A stretch of DNA of 48,302 nucleotides from Chloroflexota bacterium. Lineage in GTDB: Bacteria > Chloroflexota > Dehalococcoidia > Lucifugimonadales > UBA2985. Positions within the stretch are counted from its first letter, which is position 1, and each line of letters begins with the position of its first letter. The stretch is from the NCBI GenBank assembly GCA_027622595.1, contig JAQBZZ010000007.1, positions 1 through 48,302 on the forward strand, given 5' to 3'. This document shows, piece by piece, positions 8,499 through 16,423 of the stretch. The notes beneath the pieces were generated by a model. It ran no database searches and was not told the origin of the DNA. It was given only the letters and a program-made list of their open reading frames with translations. The position numbers and the translations under genes are program-made.

Positions 8499-9401
8499 TC
8501 AACCTACGAATAGTGTCCCTGCTCTTGCGAGCCGTTCTTCCAGGAGAATATTAAACTCCTGCTCCTTCACCTGGTCAATGCCTCCCTTTTCCCGTGCCAT
8601 TTTCACCGCTCCAATGGCGATGTGGCAATAGAGGGAGATAAGGGAAGGAGCGTAGCTCTCCAGGGCTTCCAGGTGCTTTCGCACAGTCCCTACGTCCCCC
8701 CGTGATATGGGGCCGGTGAGGGCCGCGGGGATACCCTGGGATTCCAGGCTGTCCACGGTGCCGTGAAGGATTGGGAGGAGCACCTCAAGACCCTGCTCCT
8801 TGGTGTAGCCCATGACTTTCCACAGCTCCGCGGCCTGGCCTATCTGGGCGGTCATCAGCCCGCAGGCCAGGAAGCCGGAAAGGTGATAGAGTGCCCTGTG
8901 CTCCGGGCGGATTTCCACGGGCCACCCTCCCAGTGCATTGGCCATCTCCTTCAAGGTGTCTATTAGGGGAGAAGACCCCTCCACGGCAAAAGCGACACCT
9001 GAAAAGATTGCGGCTCCCTGGTTGGCCGAAGCAAAGGTCTGCATGGGGTGGAAGGAGCCTACACTCGCTCCCTGATGTCGGGCGGCCTCCAGGATTGAGG
9101 CCGATTCGGCCCCAGAGCAGTGGGCGACTCCTGTTTCATTGCGCCACCTCACTTCCCCGGCAATGGCCTCGATGGCGTCGTCCGGGGCTGTGATGAAGAC
9201 CAGGTCACAGGCATCGGCTACTTCTTGAATGTTTGCATGGGGAGTGCATCCCTCTATGCGCCGTGCCAGGGCCTCCGCGGACGCCGGTGTACGGCTGGCA
9301 ACCGCGGTCACTCGATACCCCTTTTCGTGGAGTCCAGCGGCCAGCACATTGGCGGCCCGTCCCGCACCGATGAATCCCACTCTGAGAGACTTACTGTCCA
9401 C
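8499..9401 (-). CDS. Rossmann-like DUF2520 oxidoreductase, candidate ketopantoate reductase
   Basis: A 300-residue NAD(P)-dependent dehydrogenase-like protein. The N-terminus has the dinucleotide motif GFIGAGRAANVLAAGL, then a Rossmann domain with ASRTP at the end of the second strand, and a helical C-terminal domain of DUF2520 type (SFHPMQTF, LYHLSGFLACG). GTG start with CAGGAG upstream; it overlaps the small membrane gene by 11 bp. It precedes panB and panC, and no panE-like gene is seen, so reduction of ketopantoate to pantoate is an attractive but unproven role. The family is also found away from pan genes, so other substrates are possible. Confidence 0.75.
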   Translation of the reverse strand: MDSKSLRVGFIGAGRAANVLAAGLHEKGYRVTAVASRTPASAEALARRIEGCTPHANIQEVADACDLVFITAPDDAIEAIAGEVRWRNETGVAHCSGAESASILEAARHQGASVGSFHPMQTFASANQGAAIFSGVAFAVEGSSPLIDTLKEMANALGGWPVEIRPEHRALYHLSGFLACGLMTAQIGQAAELWKVMGYTKEQGLEVLLPILHGTVDSLESQGIPAALTGPISRGDVGTVRKHLEALESYAPSLISLYCHIAIGAVKMAREKGGIDQVKEQEFNILLEERLARAGTLFVG

Positions 9402-9609
9402 TACGCCTGCTCCTGACCAGATAATAAGTAACGCTAAGGGCTGTCCCCAAGGCTGCCCCCAAGGCGAGCATTACAGCGCCCCAGAGCATCATAACGGGGG
9501 TCTCCCACACGAAGGCGAGGACTACCAGCCAAAAGCCCAGCCAAAAGCCGAGGATAGCGGAGATCATTCCCCAGGCCAGCAGGCGGGGCGCTATGAAGCC
9601 AGCCATCAT
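9391..9609 (-). CDS. Small two-helix membrane protein
   Basis: The ORF track starts at 9708, but its first 33 residues are out-of-frame peptidase sequence. An ATG at 9609 (followed by a second ATG) overlaps the peptidase stop as ATGA and has CCAGGAGGCATTCC upstream, so I take a 72-residue product. It has two hydrophobic stretches (LLAWGMISAILGFWLGFWLVVLAFVW and MMLWGAVMLALGAALGTAL) and a basic tail RSRRSG. I do not recognise a family. Overlap at both ends (ATGA with the peptidase, 11 bp with the DUF2520 gene) makes operon membership clear. Confidence 0.7.
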   Translation of the reverse strand: MMAGFIAPRLLAWGMISAILGFWLGFWLVVLAFVWETPVMMLWGAVMLALGAALGTALSVTYYLVRSRRSGQ

Positions 9610-10577
9610 TGGAATGCCTCCTGGGCCGAGGGTATTCCACCAAGGCCCGTGGCCGTTTCTATGGCTCTCACGATGGCCTGCGCCACCGCCAGAGTCGCTG
9701 TCGAGCATAGCTGCCTCATGTCCACTTCGCTATTGCTTTTACCAGTAGCCAGGGCAAAGACCACGTCCCCGTCCGCCATGGTGTGACAGGGGCGTACCGC
9801 CAGGGCAAGGCCGTCGTGGCCCACCTGGGCCAGCTTGTTGGCCTGTTCCTTGTTGAGAGAGGCATTGGTGGCGACGATGGCAAGCGTGGTGTTGGTTGGA
9901 CTGTTTTGGAAGTCCATGCCGGAGCGGGGCTCGGCGAGAATGTCCACGGTGCGGAAGAATTTCTTGCTCTCCTGATCACGTGGGCCTGCCAGCACTCGTC
10001 CTGTATCGGGGTCTACGACGTCGCCAAGGGCGTTGACCACGGCCAGCGCTCCAACGACGATGTCACCCAACTGGATGCTGGATGTCCCAAGGCCTCCCTT
10101 TGTAGCAAGCGCCTTTCCCATCACCTTTCCGACTGTGGCTCCTGTGCCCGCTCCAACGCTTCCCTCTTGCGGAGGTTCTTCCGTAGCGCTGAGGCAGGCC
10201 GCATATCCTTCATCCGGCCCCGGCCTGACGAGGTGAGTGATAAGCCCAAGGTCGAAGATGATGGCGGCGGGGACAATCGGCACTACTCCCGGCCCGATTT
10301 TGAACCCGATGCCCTTTTCTTCGAGGTATCGCATCACGCCGGAAGCGGCGTCCAGTCCAAAGGCGCTGCCCCCGCTGAGGAGTATGCCGTGCACCTGCTG
10401 CACTAGGTTTCCGGGTCGCATGAGGTCGGTTTCCCTTGTCCCCGGCGCGGAGCCGCGCACGTCCACACCTGCGACGGCGCCATCAGGACAGAGGATGACG
10501 GTACAACCCGTTGCGGCTTCCTGGTTGGTGAAGTGGCCGACCTGAATGCCTGCCACGTCTGTGATGGCGTTATGCAA
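9606..10577 (-). CDS. P1 (DmpA/NylC-type) family peptidase
   Basis: An N-terminal-nucleophile hydrolase of the S58 family (L-aminopeptidase D-Ala-esterase, beta-peptidyl aminopeptidase, nylon oligomer hydrolase). These enzymes are made as one chain and cut themselves before a Thr or Ser. I see VGHFTNQEAATGCTVILCPDGA, DVRGSAPGTRETDL, LSGGSAFGLDAASGV and the likely cleavage site PTN|TTLAIVATN (about Asn229-Thr230). Length is normal at 323. The start is TTG with GTGAGG upstream. It leads the pan operon behind promoter and hairpin leader. The substrate is unknown; release of beta-alanine-containing peptides for PanC is a speculation suggested only by context. Confidence 0.88.
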   Translation of the reverse strand: MHNAITDVAGIQVGHFTNQEAATGCTVILCPDGAVAGVDVRGSAPGTRETDLMRPGNLVQQVHGILLSGGSAFGLDAASGVMRYLEEKGIGFKIGPGVVPIVPAAIIFDLGLITHLVRPGPDEGYAACLSATEEPPQEGSVGAGTGATVGKVMGKALATKGGLGTSSIQLGDIVVGALAVVNALGDVVDPDTGRVLAGPRDQESKKFFRTVDILAEPRSGMDFQNSPTNTTLAIVATNASLNKEQANKLAQVGHDGLALAVRPCHTMADGDVVFALATGKSNSEVDMRQLCSTATLAVAQAIVRAIETATGLGGIPSAQEAFQ

Positions 10578-10592
10578 GGCTGTGCCTCACAA

Positions 10593-10627
10593 TAAAAAAG
10601 GCCTTTCCCCGCCCTGGAGAAGGCCTC
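10593..10627 (-). terminator. Intrinsic terminator/attenuator in the leader of the pan operon
   Basis: On the minus strand AGGCCTT - 14-base loop - AAGGCCT is followed by six T. It lies between the promoter at 10737-10765 and the TTG start of the P1 peptidase, about 15 bases before that start, so it would stop transcription before the operon unless disrupted. Confidence 0.7.
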
Positions 10628-10736
10628 TCAGATTCCCTTGGAGTGTTGTCCTGCCGTCGTGGTCTCACGATCCCCGCGGCTCCCCGCTCAAAGCGTTATT
10701 TAGGCTCACCGCTGCCCGCGAGTCGGTGGCACGAAA

Positions 10737-10765
10737 ATTGTACTTAGACCCACAGGCTTTGTCAA
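10737..10765 (-). promoter_or_regulatory. Sigma-70-type promoter for the P1 peptidase-pan-surE operon
   Basis: Minus strand TTGACA (10765-10760), 17-base spacer, TACAAT (10742-10737). It predicts a leader of about 150 nt that ends in the terminator hairpin. I could not match the leader to a T-box or a known riboswitch. Confidence 0.75.
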
Positions 10766-10784
10766 TTCGTTGGGGCTCGCGTTC

Positions 10785-10814
10785 TTGACAGTGGGGGGGG
10801 TGCAACGGTAGAAT
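10785..10814 (+). promoter_or_regulatory. Sigma-70-type promoter for fbp-fba
   Basis: TTGACA at 10785-10790, 18-base spacer containing eight G, TAGAAT at 10809-10814. It sits 58 bases before the fbp start and diverges from the pan operon promoter with only 19 bases between the two -35 boxes. Confidence 0.7.
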
Positions 10815-10872
10815 TAGTAATAAGGTCATTTGGGACCACTCCTGGTTTTAGGCTCACACGGGAGATCCATCG

Positions 10873-11871
10873 TTGCCAGCGAAGGGGTGCAAGAGCGTGG
10901 CTGTGTCAGGAAAGCGGCAGACCCTCAATGAGTTCGTTACCTCGGCCTTTAGAGGCAATTCCCAGTATGATGGCCTTGATGCTGTCATCTCCGCCATCGC
11001 CGAGGGATCTCGGCAAATCCACCTACAGGTTCAAGCTGCGACCCTGGCTGACGTCATTGGAGTCACCGGTGAGACCAACGTCCAGGGTGAGATAGTACAG
11101 CGGCTTGATACGGCCAGTTCAGACATCTTCGTGGATGTCCTCCGTAACAGCGGGCGCGTTGCCGTAATTGGCTGCGAGGAGATTGAGAAGCCGGTCATAG
11201 CCGGGGACGATGAGAAGCACTCCTACATGGTGCTCATGGACCCGTTGGACGGCTCTTCCAACATAGACGTGGCGGTTAGCATCGGCTCCATCTTTGGAAT
11301 CTGGCGCAGAAATGCCGGCGATCAGGTCACCGAAGACTCCTTACTGCGGCCGGGGAACGAGCAGGTCGCTGCCGCCTACGTCGTTTACGGTTCCAGTACC
11401 ATAATGGTGATTGCCACCAGCAACAACGTGCAGGGTTTCACCCTTGACCCTGAGACAGGCTCCTTCGCCATCACCCATCCCGACCTTCGGATTCCGGAGG
11501 TATGCCCCTACTACAGCACCAACGAGGGTAACTTCAAGACCCTTGACGAGTCCACACAGCGGGCTGTGACCGCTCTGCGGGACACCTGCTCCCTGCGCTA
11601 CGTCGGTTCACTGGTGGCCGACTTTCACCGCAATCTCCTCAAAGGCGGCATCTTCCTGTACCCCGCTGACCTCAACCGTCCCGGTGGAAGGCTGCGCCTG
11701 ATGTACGAGGCAAATCCCCTTGGCTATGTTGCCGAGCAGGCCGGGGGCGCTGCGTCGACGGGGAGACAGCGCATCATGGACATAATGCCGGAGGAGCTGC
11801 ACCAGCGTACTCCGTTGATCCTTGGCAACAAGGACGTCGTTGAGAAGACCGTAGCGATAATCAGCGGATAG
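10873..11871 (+). CDS. fbp: Class I fructose-1,6-bisphosphatase
   Basis: Hydrolyses fructose-1,6-bisphosphate to fructose-6-phosphate, the one-way step of gluconeogenesis. The 332 residues have the class I metal and catalytic motifs: GETNVQGE, IGCEEIEKP, and MDPLDGSSNIDVAVSIGSIF, with a Lys-rich C-terminal half ending in the EELHQRTPLILG segment. The start is TTG at 10873 with GGGAG eight bases upstream; the GTG at 10909 is an alternative, since the first residues are not conserved. It is followed after 63 bp by the aldolase gene, so the two successive gluconeogenic steps are probably co-expressed. Confidence 0.96.
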   Translation: MPAKGCKSVAVSGKRQTLNEFVTSAFRGNSQYDGLDAVISAIAEGSRQIHLQVQAATLADVIGVTGETNVQGEIVQRLDTASSDIFVDVLRNSGRVAVIGCEEIEKPVIAGDDEKHSYMVLMDPLDGSSNIDVAVSIGSIFGIWRRNAGDQVTEDSLLRPGNEQVAAAYVVYGSSTIMVIATSNNVQGFTLDPETGSFAITHPDLRIPEVCPYYSTNEGNFKTLDESTQRAVTALRDTCSLRYVGSLVADFHRNLLKGGIFLYPADLNRPGGRLRLMYEANPLGYVAEQAGGAASTGRQRIMDIMPEELHQRTPLILGNKDVVEKTVAIISG

Positions 11872-11934
11872 CCCAATCCAAGCTAACGGGCTGGCAATGT
11901 TTGAGAGAGATTCTTTGGTAAAAGGGAGGTAACC

Positions 11935-12972
11935 TTGGACATACAGAAACTGACCACTACTGCACAGGCCCTGGTTGCGCCGGGCAAGGGCATCCTGGCC
12001 GCGGACGAAAGCGGCGGGACCATCAAGCGACGGTTTGACTCCATCAACGTGGAGTCCACGGAGGATAACCGCCGCGACTATAGAGAAATGCTTTTTCGCA
12101 CCAAGGGCGCATCCGAGTTCATCAGCGGCATCATCCTGTTCGACGAGACGATACGACAGAATGGTGCCGACGGCACTCCTCTGGTGAAGGTCCTTGTAGA
12201 CCAGGGCATCATTCCCGGTATCAAGGTGGACAAGGGGACACAGCCCATCCCAGGCTCGCCCACCGAGCTGATGACCGAGGGGCTGGATGGTCTCCTGGCA
12301 CGGTTGCAGGAATACGCTGAGTTGGGCGCTCGTTTTGCCAAGTGGAGAGCGGTTATAACCATCGGCGACGGCATTCCAACCGACCGCTGCATAGAAATCA
12401 ATGCTCACGCTCTGGCCCGTTACGCGGCGTTGAGCCAGGAAGCCGGACTGGTTCCAATCGTGGAGCCAGAAGTGCTTTTGGACGGCGACCACACCATAGA
12501 CCGCTGTTTCGAGGCCAGCGAGGCGACATTGAAGGAGACATTTGCGCAGCTTGTGAGGCAGGGAGTGGCCCTTGATGGCATCCTCCTGAAGCCGAGCATG
12601 GTGACCTCTGGTAACAAGGCCGCCAACCGAGCAAGCCCTGGGGAGGTTGCAGAGAAGACCGTCGAGTGCTTCAGGCGATCGATACCGGCGGCCCTTCCCG
12701 GCGTGGTCTTCCTGTCCGGGGGCCAGGGCGACGAAGAGGCAACCGTCAATCTGAATGCCATCAACCAGCGGGCCGCCGTTGTCGGCGTGCCATGGCAGTA
12801 CAGCTTCTCCTTTGGCCGGGGTCTCCAGGGAGCGCCGCTGAAGGCATGGAGCGGTCAGGCCGCCAACGTGGAGCGGGCGAAGCAGGCCTTCTATCACCGG
12901 GCCAAGCTCACCAGCGCGGCGCGGCAGGGCAAATACGTCCCGTCGATGGAAAAGGAGCTTTCTGCCGTCTAG
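11935..12972 (+). CDS. Class I fructose-bisphosphate aldolase
   Basis: Schiff-base aldolase that joins dihydroxyacetone phosphate and glyceraldehyde-3-phosphate (or the reverse). The 345 residues match the eukaryote-like class I family: GKGILAADESGGTIKRRF at the N-terminus, GIKVDKGTQP, FAKWRAVI, VEPEVL, the Lys-bearing LLKPSMVT (Schiff-base Lys) and LSGGQGDEEAT. TTG start with GGGAGGTAACC. It is paired with fbp. Confidence 0.96.
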   Translation: MDIQKLTTTAQALVAPGKGILAADESGGTIKRRFDSINVESTEDNRRDYREMLFRTKGASEFISGIILFDETIRQNGADGTPLVKVLVDQGIIPGIKVDKGTQPIPGSPTELMTEGLDGLLARLQEYAELGARFAKWRAVITIGDGIPTDRCIEINAHALARYAALSQEAGLVPIVEPEVLLDGDHTIDRCFEASEATLKETFAQLVRQGVALDGILLKPSMVTSGNKAANRASPGEVAEKTVECFRRSIPAALPGVVFLSGGQGDEEATVNLNAINQRAAVVGVPWQYSFSFGRGLQGAPLKAWSGQAANVERAKQAFYHRAKLTSAARQGKYVPSMEKELSAV

Positions 12973-12982
12973 AGAGAACCCA

Positions 12983-13603
12983 ATCCCCACTGGGGCGAGC
13001 AGACCCAAGCTTCTTCTGGCTACCAACAACCCCGGGAAAGCTCGGGAGTTGGTGGTGTTGCTGGAAGGTGTGCCATTCATCCTCACCACTCCACAGGAAG
13101 AGGGCATATCCTTGGATGTGGAGGAGACGGGGCACACCTTTGAGGAGAACGCCGCCCTTAAGGCCAGGGCCTTTGCCGCAGCCAGCGGCCTACTCGCCAT
13201 TGCTGACGATTCCGGCCTTGAGGTGGATGCCCTTGGTGGCGAACCGGGGGTCCTGTCTGCCCGCTATGCCGGCCCCGAAGCCTCGGATGTGGACCGGGTG
13301 CGTTATTTACTATCCAAGCTGGAAGGTATAGAATGGGACAGGCGTGGAGCGCGCTTTCGCTCCGTCATAGCGGTGGCTGAACCCGAAGGAACGATCGAAC
13401 TCTTCGAAGAGACATGCGAAGGGGTGATAGCCCTCAATCCAGAGGGCGAAGGCGGGTTTGGCTACGATCCCATATTCCACCTACCCTCCCTTGGAAAACT
13501 CATGGCGGAGTTGAGCATGGAGGAGAAGAACAGCATCAGCCACCGCGGCGGTGCGGCCCGGAAAGCGGCGGCGTATTTGAAAAGAGCGGCCGTGAGCGGG
13601 TAG
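12983..13603 (+). CDS. rdgB: XTP/dITP (non-canonical purine NTP) pyrophosphatase, unusual start
   Basis: House-cleaning enzyme that hydrolyses dITP/XTP to monophosphates. The ORF track begins at TTG 13049, which would drop the essential substrate motif. The frame upstream reads KLLLATNNPGKARELVVLLE, the family N-terminus, so the true start must be earlier. No ATG, GTG or TTG exists in this frame between about 12890 and 13049; ATC 12983 (used here) and CTG 13016 are the possibilities. Other motifs: TFEENAALKARAFA, ADDSGLEVDALGG, GFGYDPIF, SHRGGAARK. Product 196-206 residues, normal for the family. It lies 10 bp after the aldolase, so coupling to the upstream gene is possible. Confidence 0.88.
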   Translation: MPTGASRPKLLLATNNPGKARELVVLLEGVPFILTTPQEEGISLDVEETGHTFEENAALKARAFAAASGLLAIADDSGLEVDALGGEPGVLSARYAGPEASDVDRVRYLLSKLEGIEWDRRGARFRSVIAVAEPEGTIELFEETCEGVIALNPEGEGGFGYDPIFHLPSLGKLMAELSMEEKNSISHRGGAARKAAAYLKRAAVSG

Positions 13604-13708
13604 CACGAAACGTCGCGCGAAAAACATCAGCGAGGACATGCGGTTGAGCAGTAACAAGGATATATATAGTTGAATGGCAATGACATATCGTGGCGGCCTT
13701 ACCAAAAA

Positions 13709-13811
13709 TGTCATTCTGATGAGCAAAGCGACGAAGAATCTGGGGTGGGGGCTTCGGCGTCCCTCAGAATAGCCCCACTGCCCCAGACCCTTCGCTCCGC
13801 TCAGGGTGACA
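13709..13811. repeat. REP/MITE-like palindromic intergenic element, full copy
   Basis: Starts TGTCATTCTGA and ends TCAGGGTGACA, with imperfect inverted arms (AGCAAAGCGACGAAGAATCTGGGG / CCCCAGACCCTTCGCTCCGCT) and a short centre. Related arms occur at 14928-14957 and 36304-36411. The MoaA ORF runs through it, but the MoaA start lies downstream. Confidence 0.75.
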
Positions 13812-13888
13812 TGCTAAGTCTCGACTTTTTAGGCAAGGCGTATTTGGAGCATAATGCAGTTTCAGATTCAGAACGAGACAAGTTGAAT

Positions 13889-14908
13889 ATGCAGCCCAAG
13901 ATGATTAAAGACGTCTTCGGTAGAATGTTGAAAGACCTCCGTATCTCCGTGACGGACAGGTGCAACTTCCGTTGCCCGTACTGCATGCCCGCCGAGATAT
14001 ATGGAGAGAGATACCAGTTCCTGCCGCGGCAGGAGATACTGACCTTTGAGGAGATAGCGCGTCTTGTCCGTATCTTCGTGCGTCTTGGTACTGAAAAAAT
14101 ACGTCTGACGGGCGGAGAGCCTCTGGTGCGCAGCGGTGTGGAACAGTTGATAGGTATGCTGTCCACAATCGAGGGTATAGAAGACCTGACGCTAACCACC
14201 AACGGCTATCTGTTGCAGCAGAAGGCACAAGCCCTCAAGGACGCAGGCCTCCAGCGGATCACCGTGAGCCTGGATAGCCTGGACGACGAGGTCTTCGGCC
14301 AGATGAACGGCCGCGGCTATGGTGTCAAAAAGGTGTTGGATGCCATCGAGGAAGCCCGACGGGTGTGGCTGCACCCCATAAAGCTGAATACAGTGGTCCA
14401 GAAGGGCGTGAACGACCAGACGGTCCTTGACCTTCTGAGGCACTTCAAGGGCACGGATGTCATCGTGAGGTTCATCGAGTTCATGGATGTTGGAAACATC
14501 AACGGTTGGAAACTGGACCAGGTGGTCCCGTCGGCAGAACTGGTACGGTACATCAACGCTGAGATGCCACTGGAGCCTGTTGACAAGAACTACCGCGGCG
14601 AGGTTGCCGATCGCTACAGATACCTGGACGGGAGCGGGGAGATTGGGTTCATATCATCGGTCACTGAGGCATTCTGCAGCGACTGCACCCGTGCCCGCCT
14701 GTCCACGGACGGGAAGCTGTTCACCTGCCTCTTTGCCGGGGACGGACGTGACCTGCGTGGGCCAATGAGGGCAGGGGCAAGCGACGAAGAGCTTGAGGCT
14801 TTGATAACGGACGTATGGACTCAGCGCATGGATAGGTACTCGGAGATACGGGCCTCCCTGACCGAGCCTCCCAAGAGAAAAGTTGAGATGTACCAGATCG
14901 GCGGGTAA
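13889..14908 (+). CDS. moaA: GTP 3',8-cyclase MoaA (molybdopterin synthesis)
   Basis: Radical SAM enzyme that, with MoaC, converts GTP to cyclic pyranopterin monophosphate. Radical SAM cysteines CNFRCPYC, then LTGGEPLVR, TTNGYLL and the second iron-sulfur set CSDCTRARLSTDGKLFTC. The chain ends in the diagnostic Gly-Gly (YQIGG). The ORF track starts at 13670, but the first 73 residues read through a palindromic repeat; I choose ATG 13889 (MQPKMIKDVFGRML), with ATG 13901 as an alternative. About 339 residues, family length. Its partner moaC lies 0.9 kb downstream, fused to RNase HI. Confidence 0.95.
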   Translation: MQPKMIKDVFGRMLKDLRISVTDRCNFRCPYCMPAEIYGERYQFLPRQEILTFEEIARLVRIFVRLGTEKIRLTGGEPLVRSGVEQLIGMLSTIEGIEDLTLTTNGYLLQQKAQALKDAGLQRITVSLDSLDDEVFGQMNGRGYGVKKVLDAIEEARRVWLHPIKLNTVVQKGVNDQTVLDLLRHFKGTDVIVRFIEFMDVGNINGWKLDQVVPSAELVRYINAEMPLEPVDKNYRGEVADRYRYLDGSGEIGFISSVTEAFCSDCTRARLSTDGKLFTCLFAGDGRDLRGPMRAGASDEELEALITDVWTQRMDRYSEIRASLTEPPKRKVEMYQIGG

Positions 14909-14927
14909 GTTGAGCAGTTTGCTCCCA

Positions 14928-14957
14928 TGTCATTCTGAGCGAAGCAAAGAATCTGGC
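14928..14957. repeat. REP-like arm, single copy downstream of moaA
   Basis: TGTCATTCTGAGCGAAGCAAAGAATCTGGC, one arm of the palindromic family at 13709-13811; the other arm is missing here. Confidence 0.65.
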
Positions 14958-15042
14958 ATGGTTGATGTCTTCAAGAGGCTGCAACACTGCTCCAGGCCAC
15001 TAGCTGAGATTGAGTGGTTAAGCTAGAAGATGTAATATAAGC

Positions 15043-15063
15043 GGGACGGCAACTAGCCGTCCC
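15043..15063 (+). terminator. Terminator-like hairpin after moaA
   Basis: GGGACGGC - AACTA - GCCGTCCC followed by ACTTT. Eight-base perfect stem with a short T-run, 135 bp after the moaA stop and just before the 67-residue ORF. Confidence 0.5.
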
Positions 15064-15084
15064 ACTTTACATACAGGCAGTGCA

Positions 15085-15288
15085 ATGAAATGCTTTGTTT
15101 GTGGAACTACTACTAATGCAGAGGGAGGACCTCTGAATGACTTGGCTGGACACATAGCAGCTAAGGCGAGCAGCCTTCCTGATGCCCATGCCGCTTGGAT
15201 TTTCAGAAATTACAGTCAATTGACTGACCTGACTAAATTCCACGAGTTTGGCCCGAGGCAACAACGGCTAGTTGAGATTATCAAATAG
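15085..15288 (+). CDS. Small hypothetical protein with an N-terminal CxxC
   Basis: A 67-residue ORF, ATG start, no strong ribosome binding site. It begins MKCFVCGTTT; the single CxxC could be half of a zinc site. The rest is polar with two predicted helices. I do not recognise a family. It lies alone between a hairpin and the RNase HI-MoaC gene; it may be a real small gene or a chance ORF. Confidence 0.4.
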   Translation: MKCFVCGTTTNAEGGPLNDLAGHIAAKASSLPDAHAAWIFRNYSQLTDLTKFHEFGPRQQRLVEIIK

Positions 15289-15425
15289 GGCGTGGAAAGT
15301 AGAGCAGGGGAGGTCTAGTGCGGTCTCTGTGCCTATTGAATGTTTGCTTATGCATAGTAGTAGTTGAGACCCACTAAAACGGGCCCGGCTTTTATGTTCA
15401 TAGGTGTAAAGAGAGTGCTATTCAA

Positions 15426-16379
15426 ATGCCTGAAGAAATACAAATCTACACCGACGGTTCTTGTCTGGGCAATCCAGGCCCCGGCGGCTGGGGAACCATA
15501 GTCAGGCGCAACGGCGAAGATACAGAGCTATCCGGCCACGAGGACGGCACCACGAACAACCGGATGGAGGTCATGGCCGCCATCAAGGGGCTGGAAACCG
15601 TCCCTGAGGGCTCAAGCGTCACGCTGTACAGCGACAGCCAGTACCTTGTGAATACCATGACCAGGGGTTGGAAACGAAGAGTAAACGAAGACCTTTGGAA
15701 CCGTCTTGATACCCTGGTTGGACAGCGCAATGTGAACTGGCAGTGGGTGCGCGGGCATGTGGGGCATCCTGAGAACGAACGCGCCGATAAGCTGGCCACT
15801 GATATGGCAGGCACATCCGAGGCTCTGCCGCCCTCAGCACCAGCTGAATTTGGGGATACGAGGAGTATCGCAATGTCGAGTAGACAGAGAGGTAAAGAAC
15901 AAGATAGCCTCACACACGTCGATGAGCAGGGTAAGGTGAAGATGGTGGACGTTGGCTGGAAGGCCGAGACCGAGCGGGAGGCTGTGGCGAAGGGCTCCGT
16001 GGTGATGCAGAGGCAGACCCTGGAGCTTATCAAGAAGGGCGAGATGGAGAAGGGGGACGTGCTCTCGGTGGCCCGTATAGCGGGCATCATGGGGGCCAAG
16101 CGCACATCGGACCTCATTCCCCTCTGTCACCCTCTGCCGCTTGACCAGGTGAAGGTGGAACTGGAACTGGACGACATGAGCAACCAGGTGCATATTACCG
16201 CCACGGCCAGGACTACGGCCAGGACCGGGGTGGAGATGGAGGCACTCACCGCCGTAAGCGTTGCCGCTCTCACCATCTACGATATGTGCAAGGCCGTAGA
16301 CCGTGGCATGCACATAGAGAGCATACGGCTCGTTAGGAAACAGGGCGGAAAGAGCGGGAACATCGTCCTGGAGGAGTGA
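15426..16379 (+). CDS. RNase HI - MoaC fusion protein
   Basis: One 317-residue frame holds two complete enzymes. Residues 1-125 are RNase HI (cuts RNA in RNA-DNA hybrids): YTDGS (D10), RMEVMAA (E48), YSDSQY (D70), [16 protein letters not shown] (H114, D121), so all catalytic residues are present. A polar linker (about 126-150) leads to MoaC (cyclic pyranopterin monophosphate synthase), with [44 protein letters not shown] and RKQGGKSG, again complete. No stop separates them. An internal ATG at 15873 with GAGGAG seven bases before could make free MoaC of 168 residues. moaA lies upstream. The fusion is unusual because the two roles are unrelated. Confidence 0.93.
   Translation: MPEEIQIYTDGSCLGNPGPGGWGTIVRRNGEDTELSGHEDGTTNNRMEVMAAIKGLETVPEGSSVTLYSDSQYLVNTMTRGWKRRVNEDLWNRLDTLVGQRNVNWQWVRGHVGHPENERADKLATDMAGTSEALPPSAPAEFGDTRSIAMSSRQRGKEQDSLTHVDEQGKVKMVDVGWKAETEREAVAKGSVVMQRQTLELIKKGEMEKGDVLSVARIAGIMGAKRTSDLIPLCHPLPLDQVKVELELDDMSNQVHITATARTTARTGVEMEALTAVSVAALTIYDMCKAVDRGMHIESIRLVRKQGGKSGNIVLEE
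15860..15875 (+). promoter_or_regulatory. Internal ribosome binding site and ATG for separate MoaC
   Basis: GAGGAG at 15860-15865, seven-base spacing, ATG at 15873, in frame with the fusion. The spacing is ideal, so the second half of the fused gene may also be translated alone. Confidence 0.65.
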
Positions 16380-16423
16380 TCCTATATGGCTGTGGGCATG
16401 GCTAGAGCCTGGGAGAGCAGTCC

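Noticed and set aside
10593-10765. T-box or known riboswitch in the pan operon leader
   Set aside because: The AGGGTGGNACCGCG T-box sequence and the cores of guanidine, ZTP and THF riboswitches could not be found; only promoter and terminator are supported.
11608-13200. 530-residue minus-strand ORF across fbp, aldolase and rdgB
   Set aside because: It is a mirror of well-identified plus-strand genes with strong codon bias; it has no recognisable domain or ribosome binding site.
13670-13888. 73-residue N-terminal extension of MoaA
   Set aside because: It translates a palindromic repeat; MoaA homologues begin near the ATG at 13889.
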